Below are positions 1-9,500 of a stretch of DNA of 48,876 nucleotides, piece by piece. Each line of letters starts with the position of its first letter. Positions within the stretch are counted from its first letter, which is position 1. The DNA lies in the NCBI RefSeq assembly GCF_002159335.1, contig NZ_NFHP01000009.1, positions 1 through 48,876 of the forward strand, given 5' to 3'. A model generated the notes under the pieces. It was not told the DNA's origin and ran no database searches. It was given only the letters and a program-made list of their open reading frames with translations. The position numbers and the translations under genes are program-made. This stretch comes from Collinsella sp. An7. GTDB taxonomy: Bacteria; Actinomycetota; Coriobacteriia; Coriobacteriales; Coriobacteriaceae.

Positions 1-219
1 CAAGGTGCCCGCCGCGTCCCCTCGCTCTCGGCTCCGGGCCGCGCGGCAAGGAGATATATTGCCAGCCCTCCCCCCGGGGCGCAAGGGGGAATCCGGGGCT
101 CCATAGTTCCTACACAATTTAGAGCTCGCGTTTGGGGTGCATCCCTCTTCCCCTATTCATCTATGCAGCTCTTGAACTGGGAAAATGCATGCACCCCATA
201 AACGCATCCTTATATCTTG
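1..219. other. intergenic, nothing recognised
   Basis: Less GC-rich than the rest of the window. No open frame with a credible ribosome-binding site and no clear hairpin was seen. It lies just past the end of the decayed glycosidase. Confidence 0.5.
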
Positions 220-960
<741 letters not shown>

Positions 961-990
961 CAAAACGGGGTGCCCGAAGACACCCCGTTG
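961..990 (-). terminator. Rho-independent terminator of infC-rpmI-rplT
   Basis: On the minus strand AACGGGGTG and CACCCCGTT pair as a 9-bp stem around a 8-base loop, followed by TTTTGC. It sits about 40 bases past the rplT stop codon, where the operon should end. Confidence 0.85.
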
Positions 991-1026
991 CAGTTCCCCA
1001 AAGGGATGCATGAAGCCGTAGCGGCC

Positions 1027-1386
1027 TTACGCCTCGAGCGCCTTCTTGGCAATGGCGGCGAGCTCGTTGAACGACTCGATGTCTTCGTAGGCCATCTGGG
1101 CGAGCATCTTGCGGTCGAGCTCGATGCCGGCAACCTTAAGGCCGTGCATGAACTGGCTGTAGGAGATGTCGTTCAGACGCGCGGCAGCGTTGATGCGCTG
1201 GATCCAGAGGCTGCGGATCTCGCGCTTCTTGGTGCGGCGATCGCGATACTGATACTGGAGCGAGTGCTGGACCTGCTCCTTGGCGTGCTTGTAGGTACGC
1301 GAAGCGGCACCGTAGTAGCCCTTCGCCATCTTCATAACGGTGCGGTGGTGCTTACGGGCCATAACGCCGCGCTTGACTCGTGCCAT
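1027..1386 (-). CDS. rplT: 50S ribosomal protein L20
   Basis: The 119-residue protein has the family's usual length and start ([19 protein letters not shown]), the basic helix containing [13 protein letters not shown] and the [19 protein letters not shown] segment. L20 binds 23S rRNA early in 50S assembly. In Bacillus it also represses its own infC-rpmI-rplT operon by binding the leader RNA, and the attenuator in front of infC here fits that mode. It is the last gene, 54 bases after rpmI, with AGGAGTG upstream of the ATG. The operon terminator follows at once. Identification is secure; autoregulation is inferred from family knowledge and the leader. Confidence 0.98.
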   Translation of the reverse strand: MARVKRGVMARKHHRTVMKMAKGYYGAASRTYKHAKEQVQHSLQYQYRDRRTKKREIRSLWIQRINAAARLNDISYSQFMHGLKVAGIELDRKMLAQMAYEDIESFNELAAIAKKALEA

Positions 1387-1440
1387 GAAAAATCACTCCT
1401 AAAAGGTATTGCTCAAAACAGAAAAACGGACGGTTCGCTC

Positions 1441-1632
1441 TTAGGCGAGGCGCGAGGTAATCACCTTGCGGTCGGCGGCGGAGAGCTCGGTCTCGCTGCG
1501 GAAGTTGCGCTTGCGCTTGGTGGTCTTCTTGGTGAGGATGTGGCTCTTGAACGCCTTGGCGCGCATAATCTTGCCGGAGCCGGTGACGCGGAAGCGCTTC
1601 TTGGTGCCGCTGTGGGACTTCATCTTAGGCAT
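1441..1632 (-). CDS. rpmI: 50S ribosomal protein L35
   Basis: The 63-residue protein opens [20 protein letters not shown] and contains the [11 protein letters not shown] basic stretch, both diagnostic of L35. It is a small structural protein of the large subunit that sits within 23S rRNA. AGGAG lies close upstream of the ATG. It is the middle gene of the conserved infC-rpmI-rplT operon, 44 bases after infC and 54 before rplT, so all three are very likely on one transcript. Length is normal and nothing is unusual. Confidence 0.98.
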   Translation of the reverse strand: MPKMKSHSGTKKRFRVTGSGKIMRAKAFKSHILTKKTTKRKRNFRSETELSAADRKVITSRLA

Positions 1633-1676
1633 GGGGTACTCCTTATCGCTGACAGAACAGGCAAACCGATGAGACG

Positions 1677-2252
1677 CTAGGCGCTCTGCTCGGATGCATC
1701 CTTGGACTTCTCCTTCGACGGCTTCTCGTCGAAGGCACCCTTGATGGGGGCGATGGTCATGATCATGTTGCGGCCCTCGAGCTTGGGCTGCGACTCGACG
1801 GTGGCGTAGGGCTTAAGGTCCTCCGCCAGGCGATCGAGCACGTTCATGCCCTGCTCGGGATGAGCCATCTCGCGGCCGCGGAACATGATGGTGATCTTGA
1901 CGCGCGCGCCCTTCTTGAGGAAGCGCAGCACGTGGCCCTTCTTGGTCTCGTAATCGCCCACGTCGATCTTGGGACGGAACTTCATCTCCTTGACCTCGAC
2001 GCGGGACTGGTTCTTACGAGCCTGCTTGGCCTTCATGGCCTGCTGGTACTTGAACTTGCCGTAGTCCATGACGCGGCAGACCGGGGGATCGGCGTTGGGC
2101 GCGATCTCGACGAGGTCGAGACCCTGCTCATCGGCGACACGCTGCGCATCGCGGATGCCGAAGAGACCGAGCTGCGAACCGTCTACACCGATGAGACGGC
2201 AGCGCGTCGCGGTGATCTCGTCGTTGATGCGCGTGTCATCGTGCTTAGCTAT
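1677..2252 (-). CDS. infC: translation initiation factor IF-3, starting at AUA
   Basis: IF-3 binds the 30S subunit, checks the start codon-initiator tRNA pair and prevents early 50S joining. The protein has the N-domain start ([12 protein letters not shown]), the linker [20 protein letters not shown] and the C-domain with [18 protein letters not shown]; the tail is Lys/Glu/Ser-rich. Homology begins exactly at an ATA codon, 8 bases after a strong GGGAGG, and no ATG, GTG or TTG lies at a sensible distance. I therefore place the start at ATA, giving 191 residues including the initiator. The in-frame ATG about 20 codons upstream falls inside the terminator hairpin of the leader and precedes the ribosome-binding site. 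Rare infC start codons (AUU in E. coli) let IF-3 limit its own synthesis, so an AUA start makes sense. Confidence 0.93.
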   Translation of the reverse strand: MAKHDDTRINDEITATRCRLIGVDGSQLGLFGIRDAQRVADEQGLDLVEIAPNADPPVCRVMDYGKFKYQQAMKAKQARKNQSRVEVKEMKFRPKIDVGDYETKKGHVLRFLKKGARVKITIMFRGREMAHPEQGMNVLDRLAEDLKPYATVESQPKLEGRNMIMTIAPIKGAFDEKPSKEKSKDASEQSA

Positions 2253-2287
2253 TTTTGGTACCTCCCTTTTGTGTACGCTCGCTAACG

Positions 2288-2318
2288 AAAAAACCCGGAA
2301 ACCAAAGGGCATCCGGGC
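2288..2318 (-). terminator. attenuator hairpin in the infC leader
   Basis: On the minus strand CCCGGA and TCCGGG pair around a 12-base loop and are followed by six T residues. It lies about 36 bases before the infC start codon and about 140 bases after a likely promoter, so it would end transcription inside the 5' leader. A terminator here is the layout of L20-controlled leaders in Bacillus. The alternative antiterminator pairing was not worked out. Confidence 0.75.
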
Positions 2319-2462
2319 ATCACGTCGTACGCTACGGTGCCAAGCCAGCCGGCAGGACACGTGCAAACCATGTTGTGATAACCAGACAGCTACCCTCGGG
2401 CGCCGCAAGGTGGGGGCGCTTGACCCCGCTTCGTCAGGCACCGCATACGCAGTGTGGGATGC

Positions 2463-2471
2463 ATGATAGCA
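2463..2471 (-). promoter_or_regulatory. candidate extended -10 promoter for infC
   Basis: Reads TGCTATCAT on the minus strand, an extended -10 element (TGN plus TATCAT). No good -35 is visible. Its position would give a leader RNA of roughly 200 bases carrying the attenuator. Confidence 0.4.
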
Positions 2472-2547
2472 CAAGCGCGCGCGGGTGCGGGTCGTTCACG
2501 GGATAATCATGAGGAGGCCTGCGGATTGCAGCGGTGCGGACGATACC

Positions 2548-2598
2548 GGTCGGGCGAACGTGAGAAAAACGCACCCGTCCCCCTTTTCTCACCGACCG
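2548..2598. repeat. two-part inverted repeat between divergent operons
   Basis: An inner perfect 9-bp repeat, GTGAGAAAA / TTTTCTCAC, lies within an outer CGGTCGG / CCGACCG pair. It sits in the 240-bp gap between infC and the oxaloacetate decarboxylase operon. It could be an operator or an RNA hairpin at the start of either transcript. A possible -10 (TAGAAT, 2647-2652) for the rightward operon lies downstream without a clear -35. Confidence 0.4.
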
Positions 2599-2712
2599 CT
2601 CCCCGAAGTTTTGCCGCCGCCCGTCCGGTCGGCTCAAACCGCCCCTTAGAATACGAACTTGTGCGCGCTCAACCACCCTTCGCGTCGCAGCGCGCCGGAA
2701 AGGAGGGCCGCT

Positions 2713-3087
2713 ATGGGCCTTCGCTCTATGATTCGGAGTCTCTTGGGACGTTCCGGCGGTAGCCGCCGAGCGCGCCGACAGGGCCGCACCTTGGTCTCGG
2801 CGCCAGCAGCGCCACGTGTGGCCGAGATTGCGCCGGGCTATCCCGCCTCGGATTGGGAGGAGCTTCCCGCCTACCTCCCGGTCGACCCCGTCGAGCATCG
2901 GCATGCCGTCATCATCGCAACGGCCATCGCCGCGGCGGACCGCCCCGAGAGCTCCTTCTCGGTCAAGCGCGTATCCATCGCGAACCCCGAGTACCGCCGC
3001 GTGGCGTGCATCGCCACGGCGCTTGGAGCGGGAGCGCTCCCAGAGAGCTCCTTTGTGGTCAAGCACATCTATCGTGAGAAAGCTTAG
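2713..3087 (+). CDS. OadG/MmdE-like small protein with internal repeat
   Basis: This 124-residue protein opens the decarboxylase operon. The ATG follows GGAGGGCCGCT; an upstream in-frame start has no such site. The N-terminus is basic (MGLRSMIRSLLGRSGG) and no membrane segment is evident. The C-terminal half holds two related units: AVIIATAIAAADRPESSFSV and VACIATALGAGALPESSFVV. Each resembles the short hydrophobic 'ataiaa...ssF.Vk' motif at the end of OadG/MmdD/MmdE subunits of sodium-pumping decarboxylases, where it helps assemble the complex. Position, 10 bases before the biotin carrier gene, supports a structural role in that complex. The motif match is by eye and function is inferred; a plain 'hypothetical protein' label would also be defensible. 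Confidence 0.65.
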   Translation: MGLRSMIRSLLGRSGGSRRARRQGRTLVSAPAAPRVAEIAPGYPASDWEELPAYLPVDPVEHRHAVIIATAIAAADRPESSFSVKRVSIANPEYRRVACIATALGAGALPESSFVVKHIYREKA

Positions 3088-3097
3088 GAGGAACCCC

Positions 3098-3517
3098 ATG
3101 CTGCGCAAGTTCAAGATCTCGATCGACGGCACGTCCTACCTCGTGGAGATGGAGGAGATCGGCGCCCCCGCGGCGACCCCTGCCGATGCCGTGGCGCCCG
3201 CTGCTCCCGCTCCCGCGGCTGCCCCCGCTCCCGCGGCACCCGCTCCGGCACCCGCCGCCGCGCCCGCCCCTGTGGCCCCGGCTCCCGCGCCCGCACCGGC
3301 CGGCGCGCACGTGCAGACCGCGCCCATGCCCGGCAAGATCGTCGACATCAAGGTCAACGTGGGCGACCCCGTTAAGGTCAACCAGCCCGTCCTCATCCTC
3401 GAGGCCATGAAGATGGAGTCCGAGATCGTGGCGGAGCAGGACGGCGTCATCGCCTCCATCAACGTCGCTAAGGGCGACATGGTAAACCCGGGCGACGCGC
3501 TCTTCTCGCTCTCGTAG
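3098..3517 (+). CDS. biotin carboxyl carrier subunit of the Na+-translocating decarboxylase
   Basis: The 139-residue protein has three parts: a short N-terminal segment (MLRKFKISIDGTSYLVEMEE), a flexible Ala/Pro linker (about residues 23-68), and a biotinyl domain. The domain has the EAMKM site with Lys105 as biotin acceptor, 34 residues from the end as usual. It would carry CO2 as carboxybiotin from the carboxyltransferase to the membrane beta subunit. GAGGAACCCC precedes the ATG. In Klebsiella-type OadA this domain is fused to the carboxyltransferase, whereas here it is a separate gene, as in methylmalonyl-CoA and glutaconyl-CoA decarboxylases. The pyruvate/oxaloacetate-type partner downstream argues for oxaloacetate as substrate. 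Confidence 0.93.
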   Translation: MLRKFKISIDGTSYLVEMEEIGAPAATPADAVAPAAPAPAAAPAPAAPAPAPAAAPAPVAPAPAPAPAGAHVQTAPMPGKIVDIKVNVGDPVKVNQPVLILEAMKMESEIVAEQDGVIASINVAKGDMVNPGDALFSLS

Positions 3518-3629
3518 CCGAGCACCGGCGTGCCGACCGCCCCTAAGGCGCCCAGCCACCGCACCTGCGCACTCCCCTCGACCGCCCGACGGACGCCTCC
3601 GCCGGCGGCGCGACAGAAAGGTTTCCACC

Positions 3630-4745
3630 GTGGAGATATTAATAGAAGGCGTCGTGGCCCTCGTTGCAGAGCCCGGACGCATCGCCATGATGCTCATCGG
3701 CGCGGTGCTCATGTACCTCGGCATCAAGAAGCAGTACGAGCCCACGCTCCTCGTGCCCATGGGTCTTGGCACCATCCTCGTGAACATCCCCGGCTCCGGC
3801 GTGCTCGCCACCGGCGGCCAGCCCGGACCCTTCCAGATCCTCTTTGACGCCGGCATCGAGACGGAGCTCTTCCCGCTTCTGCTCTTTATCGGCATCGGGG
3901 CGATGATCGACTTCGGTCCGCTCCTCTCTAACCCGTTCTTGCTGCTCTTTGGCGCCGCCGCGCAGTTTGGTATCTTCTTTGTGATCATCGTGGCGAGCCT
4001 GCTCGGCTTTGACATCAACGACGCCGCCTCGGCCGGCATCATCGCCGCAGCCGACGGCCCGACCTCGATCTTTGTGGCCAACTCGCTCGGGTCGAAGTAC
4101 ATGGGCGCCATCATGGTCGCCGCCTACTCCTACATGGCACTCGTGCCCATCATCCAGCCCATCGCCGTCAAGGCCGTGACCACCAAGCGCGAGCGCCGCA
4201 TCCGCATGACCTACAACCCGCGGGCGGTCTCCAAGACGGCCAAGATTCTCTTCCCCGTGATCATCTGCATCATCGCCGGCCTCATCGCGCCCGACTCGCT
4301 GCCGCTCGTGGGCTTCCTCATGTTCGGCAACCTGCTGCGCGAGTGCGGCGTGCTCGAGAGCCTCTCGCTCACCGCACAGAACGAGCTCGTGAATCTCATC
4401 TCGATCCTTCTGGGCCTCTGCGTCTCGGTAAAGATGGAGTACCACGACTTCCTGCAGGTCGACACGCTCATCATCATGGCGCTCGGCCTCCTCGGCTTTG
4501 TGATGGACTCCGTGGGCGGCGTGCTCTTTGCCAAGTTCCTCAACCTCTTCCGCAAGGAGAAGATCAACCCCATGATCGGTGCGGCGGGCATCTCGGCCTT
4601 CCCCATGAGCTCACGCGTGATCCAGAAGCTCGCCACCGAGGAGGACCCGCAGAACTTCATCCTCATGCAGGCGGCGGGCGCCAACGTGGCCGGGCAGATC
4701 GCCTCGGTGGTGGCCGGCGGCCTCGTGCTCGGCCTCCTGCTCTAG
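3630..4745 (+). CDS. oadB: Na+-translocating decarboxylase beta subunit
   Basis: A very hydrophobic 371-residue protein of the OadB/MmdB/GcdB family with about nine or more membrane segments. It decarboxylates carboxybiotin and uses the energy to export Na+. Family landmarks include GIGAMIDFGPLLSNP, the reentrant segment around DGPTSIFVANSLG with its essential Asp, NLLRECGVLESLS, and GISAFPMSSRVIQ near the end. The start is GTG, after GAAAGGTTTCCACC; translation from it reads directly into family sequence. It lies 112 bases after the biotin carrier gene and 15 before the tiny membrane subunit. The exact substrate cannot be read from this subunit and is set by the carboxyltransferase encoded downstream. 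Confidence 0.95.
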   Translation: MEILIEGVVALVAEPGRIAMMLIGAVLMYLGIKKQYEPTLLVPMGLGTILVNIPGSGVLATGGQPGPFQILFDAGIETELFPLLLFIGIGAMIDFGPLLSNPFLLLFGAAAQFGIFFVIIVASLLGFDINDAASAGIIAAADGPTSIFVANSLGSKYMGAIMVAAYSYMALVPIIQPIAVKAVTTKRERRIRMTYNPRAVSKTAKILFPVIICIIAGLIAPDSLPLVGFLMFGNLLRECGVLESLSLTAQNELVNLISILLGLCVSVKMEYHDFLQVDTLIIMALGLLGFVMDSVGGVLFAKFLNLFRKEKINPMIGAAGISAFPMSSRVIQKLATEEDPQNFILMQAAGANVAGQIASVVAGGLVLGLLL

Positions 4746-4760
4746 AAGGGAGCGACGCTC

Positions 4761-4901
4761 ATGCCTTTTGACCTCGCAAACCTCGAGATTGCCGTCCAGA
4801 TCCTCGGACTCGGCTGGGGCGGCATCTTTATCGTGATGTTCATCATCTACCTCGTCTCGCTCGCGCTCGGGCGCATCTTCCCGCCGAGCGAGGACGAATA
4901 G
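4761..4901 (+). CDS. 46-residue OadG-like membrane subunit
   Basis: A short gene between oadB and oadA, reading MPFDLANLEIAVQILGLGWG, then a hydrophobic segment (GGIFIVMFIIYLVSLALG), then a charged end FPPSEDE. AAGGGAGCGACGCTC before the ATG supplies a ribosome-binding site. One transmembrane helix and a position inside the decarboxylase operon fit the gamma/delta (OadG) subunit, which anchors the carboxyltransferase to the beta subunit. It is about half the usual OadG length and lacks the long Ala/Pro linker and C-terminal assembly motif. That motif seems to reside in the protein encoded first in this operon. Confidence 0.8.
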   Translation: MPFDLANLEIAVQILGLGWGGIFIVMFIIYLVSLALGRIFPPSEDE

Positions 4902-4928
4902 GTTAGACCCGAGAGGGGTGAGACCCGT

Positions 4929-6323
4929 ATGACCCGCAAGATCCACTTTATGGAGACCATCCTGCGCGATGGCCAGCAGAGCCAGATTGCCACGCGCATG
5001 CCTATCGAGGACATGCTGCCGGTGCTCGAGGACCTCGACGCCGCCGGCTACCATGCGCTCGAGGTGTGGGGCGGCGCCACCTTTGACGCCTGCCTGCGCT
5101 ACCTTAACGAGGACCCGTGGGAGCGGCTGCGCACCATCCGCGCGCATGTGAAGCACACCAAGCTCCAGATGCTGCTCCGCGGCCAGAACCTCTTGGGGTA
5201 CCACAACTACCCCGACGACGTGGTGGCCGCCTTCGTCAAGAAGTCGGTTGAGAACGGCATTGACGTGCTGCGCATCTTTGACGCGCTCAACGACACCCGC
5301 AACCTCACCACCTCGATCCGCGCGGCCAAGGAGGCCGGCGGCGAGGTGCAGGCTGCCATCTCGTACACCACGAGTGACGTGCACACCGTGCGCTACTTTG
5401 TCTCGCTCGCCGTGGAGATGGAGCGCGCCGGGGCCGACTCGATCTGCATCAAGGACATGGCGGGCGTCCTCACGCCCGATGTGGCTACCGAGCTCGTGGG
5501 CGAGATCAAGGCCGCCTGCAGCCTGCCGCTCCAGGTGCACACGCACGGCACGGCGGGCATCGCCCAGATGACCTACCTCAAGGCCGTCGAGGCCGGCGCT
5601 GACATCATCGACACCTGCCTCTCCCCCTTTGCCGAGGGCACCTCGCAGCCGGCCACGGAGTCGATGGCAATCGCGCTCGAGGCGCTCGGCTACGAGACCG
5701 GGCTCGATATCGACCGGCTGGAACGCGTGGCCGAGCACTTCGTGCCCGTGCGCGACCGCTTCCTCGCCGAGGGCGTCCTAAACCCCAAGGTGCTGTCCGT
5801 GGAGCCCAAGGCGCTCCTCTACAAGGTACCGGGCGGCATGCTCTCCAACCTCATCAACCAGCTGCACGATCTTGGGCTCGACGACAAGTACGACGAGGTG
5901 CTCGCCGAGGTGCCGCGCGTGCGCGCCGAGCTTGGCTACCCGCCGCTCGTGACGCCGCTCTCGCAGATGGTGGGCACGCAGGCCCTCATGAACGTGGTGA
6001 CGGGTGAGCGCTACAAGGTGGTCTCGAACGAGATCCGCGACTACGTGCGCGGCATGTACGGCCGCCCGCCGGTAAAGATCAGCCGCGCGATCCGCGAGCA
6101 GATCATCGGCGAGGAGGAGCCCATCACCTGCCGCCCGGCCGACCTCATCCTGCCCGAGCTGGGAACCCTGCGGAAAGAGATTTCCTGCTATGCGCGCTCT
6201 GAGGAGGATGTGCTCAGCTACGCGCTCTTTCCCGAGCAGGCGCGCGACTTCCTCGGCCGGCGCGAGGACCCGTTCTACGACGTACCTGTGCAGGAGGTCA
6301 CCGTCTCGGTGGACGTGGCGTAG
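4929..6323 (+). CDS. oadA: oxaloacetate decarboxylase carboxyltransferase subunit (alpha, biotin domain separate)
   Basis: The 464-residue protein belongs to the pyruvate-carboxylase C-terminal / OadA / transcarboxylase 5S family, which moves a carboxyl group between oxaloacetate and biotin. Visible landmarks are METILRDGQQSQIATRM (residues 8-24, with metal and substrate ligands), GGATFD near 50, the CIKDMAG lysine near 174, and VHTHGTAG near 203. The last has the metal-binding histidines. The C-terminal half has the conserved PGGMLSNL and GTQALMNV segments. It ends without a biotin domain, which is supplied by the separate carrier gene. GAGAGGGGTGAGACCCGT precedes the ATG. Methylmalonyl-CoA decarboxylases use an unrelated alpha subunit, so oxaloacetate is the probable substrate. 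Confidence 0.92.
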   Translation: MTRKIHFMETILRDGQQSQIATRMPIEDMLPVLEDLDAAGYHALEVWGGATFDACLRYLNEDPWERLRTIRAHVKHTKLQMLLRGQNLLGYHNYPDDVVAAFVKKSVENGIDVLRIFDALNDTRNLTTSIRAAKEAGGEVQAAISYTTSDVHTVRYFVSLAVEMERAGADSICIKDMAGVLTPDVATELVGEIKAACSLPLQVHTHGTAGIAQMTYLKAVEAGADIIDTCLSPFAEGTSQPATESMAIALEALGYETGLDIDRLERVAEHFVPVRDRFLAEGVLNPKVLSVEPKALLYKVPGGMLSNLINQLHDLGLDDKYDEVLAEVPRVRAELGYPPLVTPLSQMVGTQALMNVVTGERYKVVSNEIRDYVRGMYGRPPVKISRAIREQIIGEEEPITCRPADLILPELGTLRKEISCYARSEEDVLSYALFPEQARDFLGRREDPFYDVPVQEVTVSVDVA

Positions 6324-6354
6324 CGGGCGCCCGCTGGACCTTTTACCGGCAGTT

Positions 6355-6420
6355 CTTACGCAACAGAGTGCGGCAACGGCGGGACCACGTCTCCGCTGTT
6401 GCCGCACTTTGTTGCGTAAG
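6355..6420. terminator. long inverted repeat between convergent oadA and dnaE
   Basis: Arms of 29 bases pair with only one or two flaws: the left begins CTTACGCAACAGAGTGCGGC and the right ends GTTGCGTAAG. The apex is 8 bases. It sits in the middle of the 187-bp gap where the two operons meet, so it probably ends transcription from both sides. No strong U-tract is present. The stem is unusually long for a terminator and could be a mobile hairpin element. Confidence 0.65.
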
Positions 6421-6510
6421 GACCTGTTTGAGCCGCCTTAGGCGATCATCTGCGGCAGCCGTGCAAAACGAGGCGCGCGGACCGCCGCAGGCAAGCCCGC
6501 GCACCCTTCG

Positions 6511-9500
6511 CTATACCACCGTCACGCGGCCGGCGTTGCCCACGATGGCCTTGGCCTCCGCAATGAGCGGGATGGAGCGGGCGTTCACGCGGGCGGGAAT
6601 CTCGGCACGCATGGTCTGGCCGTCGCGTTGCTCGATAAAGAGCTCCACCCGGTCGCCGCCGGGGTTGGTGGCAAAGAGCGCCGCGAGGCGCGACATGTTG
6701 CCCTGGCTAAAGCGCGCGCTCGGCACCATCACCTCAAAGACCTTGGGCTTGTTGGCCTCGTCGTTGAGCTCGAGCGGCAGCACCTCCTGCGCGATGATCT
6801 GATCGCCGCGGTCGCTTCGCTCAAGCTTGCCGCGCACGCGGATGAACGCGTCGGAGAGCACGGCGCCCGTCTCGGGGTCGGTCTCGCCGTAAAGGAAGCT
6901 CTCGCACTCCTTGTAGACCTTGGGGAACATGACGATGGTCGCCTCGCCCTCCATGTCCTCCAGGCGCACGATCGCCATGGGATCGCCCTTCTTGGTGACG
7001 CGCTTGCCCACCTCGGACACCATGCCGGCAAACCAGTAGGGCTTGCCCTCGGCGATGGGCTTGTTGATGGTGCCGCCGCCGGGCGCCGCGACTTCCACAC
7101 CGGTCTCGATCTGGGCGAGCGTGTACTCGCGGGCCTTGCCGAGCGCGTACTCGTAAGGGCGCAGCGGGTGGTCGGAGACGTAGATGCCGAGCACCTCGCG
7201 CTCGGCCGAGAGCTTGACGTAGCGGTCCCACTCCTGGCCATCGGGCTCGGGTACGCTGACCTCAAAGCCGGAGCCCTCCACATCGCCAAAGAGGTCAAAG
7301 AACGAGACCTGGCCGCTTGCGCGGTCCTTCTGGCGGCGTGCCGCAGCGTCGACGATGTTCTCGGGGTTGGCCTTGTCTACAAAGCTCATGAGCTGGCGGC
7401 GCGGGTAGCCCGACGAGTCGAAGGCGCCTGCCTTGATGAGCGCCTCGATTACGCGGCGGTTGGCCTGGCTCGAGTCCACGCGGTCGACGAAGTCGTGCAG
7501 GTTCTTGTAGGGGCCGCCCTGCTCGCGCTCGCGGATGATGGCCTCGGCCACGCCCTCGCCCACGCCGCGGATGCCCGCGAGACCAAAGCGGATGCCCTCG
7601 GGCACGGCCGTGAACTCGGTACCCGACTCGTTGACGTCTGGCGGGAGCACGGCGATGCCGTCGTGGCGGCAGGCCGAGATGTAGTGCACGATCTTATCGG
7701 TCTTGCCCGTATAGGAGGTGAGCACGGCCGCCATGTACTCGTTGGGGTAATGGGCCTTGAGCCAGGCGGTCTGCATAACGAGGATGGCGTAGCCGGCGGA
7801 GTGCGACTTGTTGAACGCGTAGGACGCGAACTCGAGCACGTCGTCCCAGATGCGCTGGGCGGTCTCGCGCTTGTAGTCGTTGCGCTCGGCGCCGTTCATC
7901 CAGTGGTCGTAGATGGTCTCCTCGCGGCCGTCCTCCCAGCTGAACACCTGCTCGGTGAGCATCTTGATCTTCTTTTTGGCCACGGGCTTGCGGATACGGC
8001 TGTCCGACTCGCCCTTGGAGAAGCCGCACATCTCGACCGAGATGTTCATAACCTGCTCCTGGTAGACCATGGTGCCGTAGGTCTCGCCGAGGATGTCGTC
8101 GAGGCGCGGGTCGTACGAGACGGCGGGCTCCTTGCCGTTCATACGGTTGATGTAGCTCGTGACCATGCCGGCGCCCAGCGGGCCGGGGCGGTAGAGGGCG
8201 ATAAGAGCGACCACGTGCTTGTACTCGGTGGGCTTCATGTTCTTGATCGTGGCCGTCATGCCGGCGGACTCGATCTGAAAGACGCCCGCGGTGTGGCCGG
8301 TCTGCATGAGCTTGAAGATCGCCGGGTCGTCAAAGGGGATGGCGTCGACGTCGATGTCGATGCCGGTGCTCGCCTTGATGTTGGCTTTGGCCTTGGAGAT
8401 GACGGTGAGCGTGCGCAGGCCCAGGAAGTCCATCTTGAGCAGGCCCATGTCGGCCACCGTGTGGCCTTCGTACTGGGTGATCTCGACGCCGCCCTTGGTG
8501 TCGAGCTTGGTGGGCACGTGCTCGTTGACCGGGTCGCGGCAGATGAGGACGGCGCAGGCGTGCACGCCCTCGCCACGCGTGAGGCCCTCGATGGAGAGCG
8601 CCGCGTCGATGATGCGACGGGAGTCGTCGTCGGTCCGGTAGGCGTCGGCAAAGTCGGGGTTGAAGTTCTCCTCGTGCCCCTCCTGGCGCTCGAGTACCTG
8701 GCGGAGCTTGACCTTGGGGTCGCTCGAGATCATCTTGGAGAGCCGCTGGCCCACGTAAACCGGGTAGTCGAGCACGCGCGCCGCATCGTTGATGGCCTGC
8801 TTAGCCTTGATGGTAGAGTAGGTGATGACGTGCGTGACCTTCTCGGAACCGTAGAGCTGACGGACGTGCTCGATTACCTCGAGCCGCCGCTCATCATCGA
8901 AGTCCATATCGATATCAGGCATCTCGGTACGCTCGGGCGAGAGGAATCGCTCGAACATGAGGCCGTTCTCGAGCGGGTCGAAGGTGGTGATGTCCATGGC
9001 GTAGGCCACGATGGCGCCTGCGGCCGAGCCACGGCCCGGGCCGACGCCGATGCCGTGCTGCTTGGCCCAGCGCACGTACTCGGCCACGATGAGGAAGTAC
9101 GCGGCAAAACCCTTGTCGCAGATGACCTTATACTCAAACTCAAAGCGCTCCTTGACGGAGACGCCTCCCACCTCTTTGGTCTCCCAGTCGGGCCCGTAGC
9201 GCTTGGCCAGACCCTCCTCGCACTCGCGGCGGAACTGGCTCTCGTGCGTCTCGCCGGGATCGAGCAGCGGGTAGCGCGGGAGGATGATCTTGCCCCACTC
9301 GAGCTGCACGTTGCACTTTTCGGCAATCTCGAGCGTGTTGTCGCAGGCCTCGGGACAGTAGGGAAAGAGCGCGCGCATCTCGTCCTCGGACTTCATGTAG
9401 AACTCCGAGCCCGTCATGCGGATGCGGTTGGGGTCGTCGACCTTGGAGTTGGTGCCGATGCACATCATGATGTCCTGCACCGGGGCGTCATCGCGCGTGA

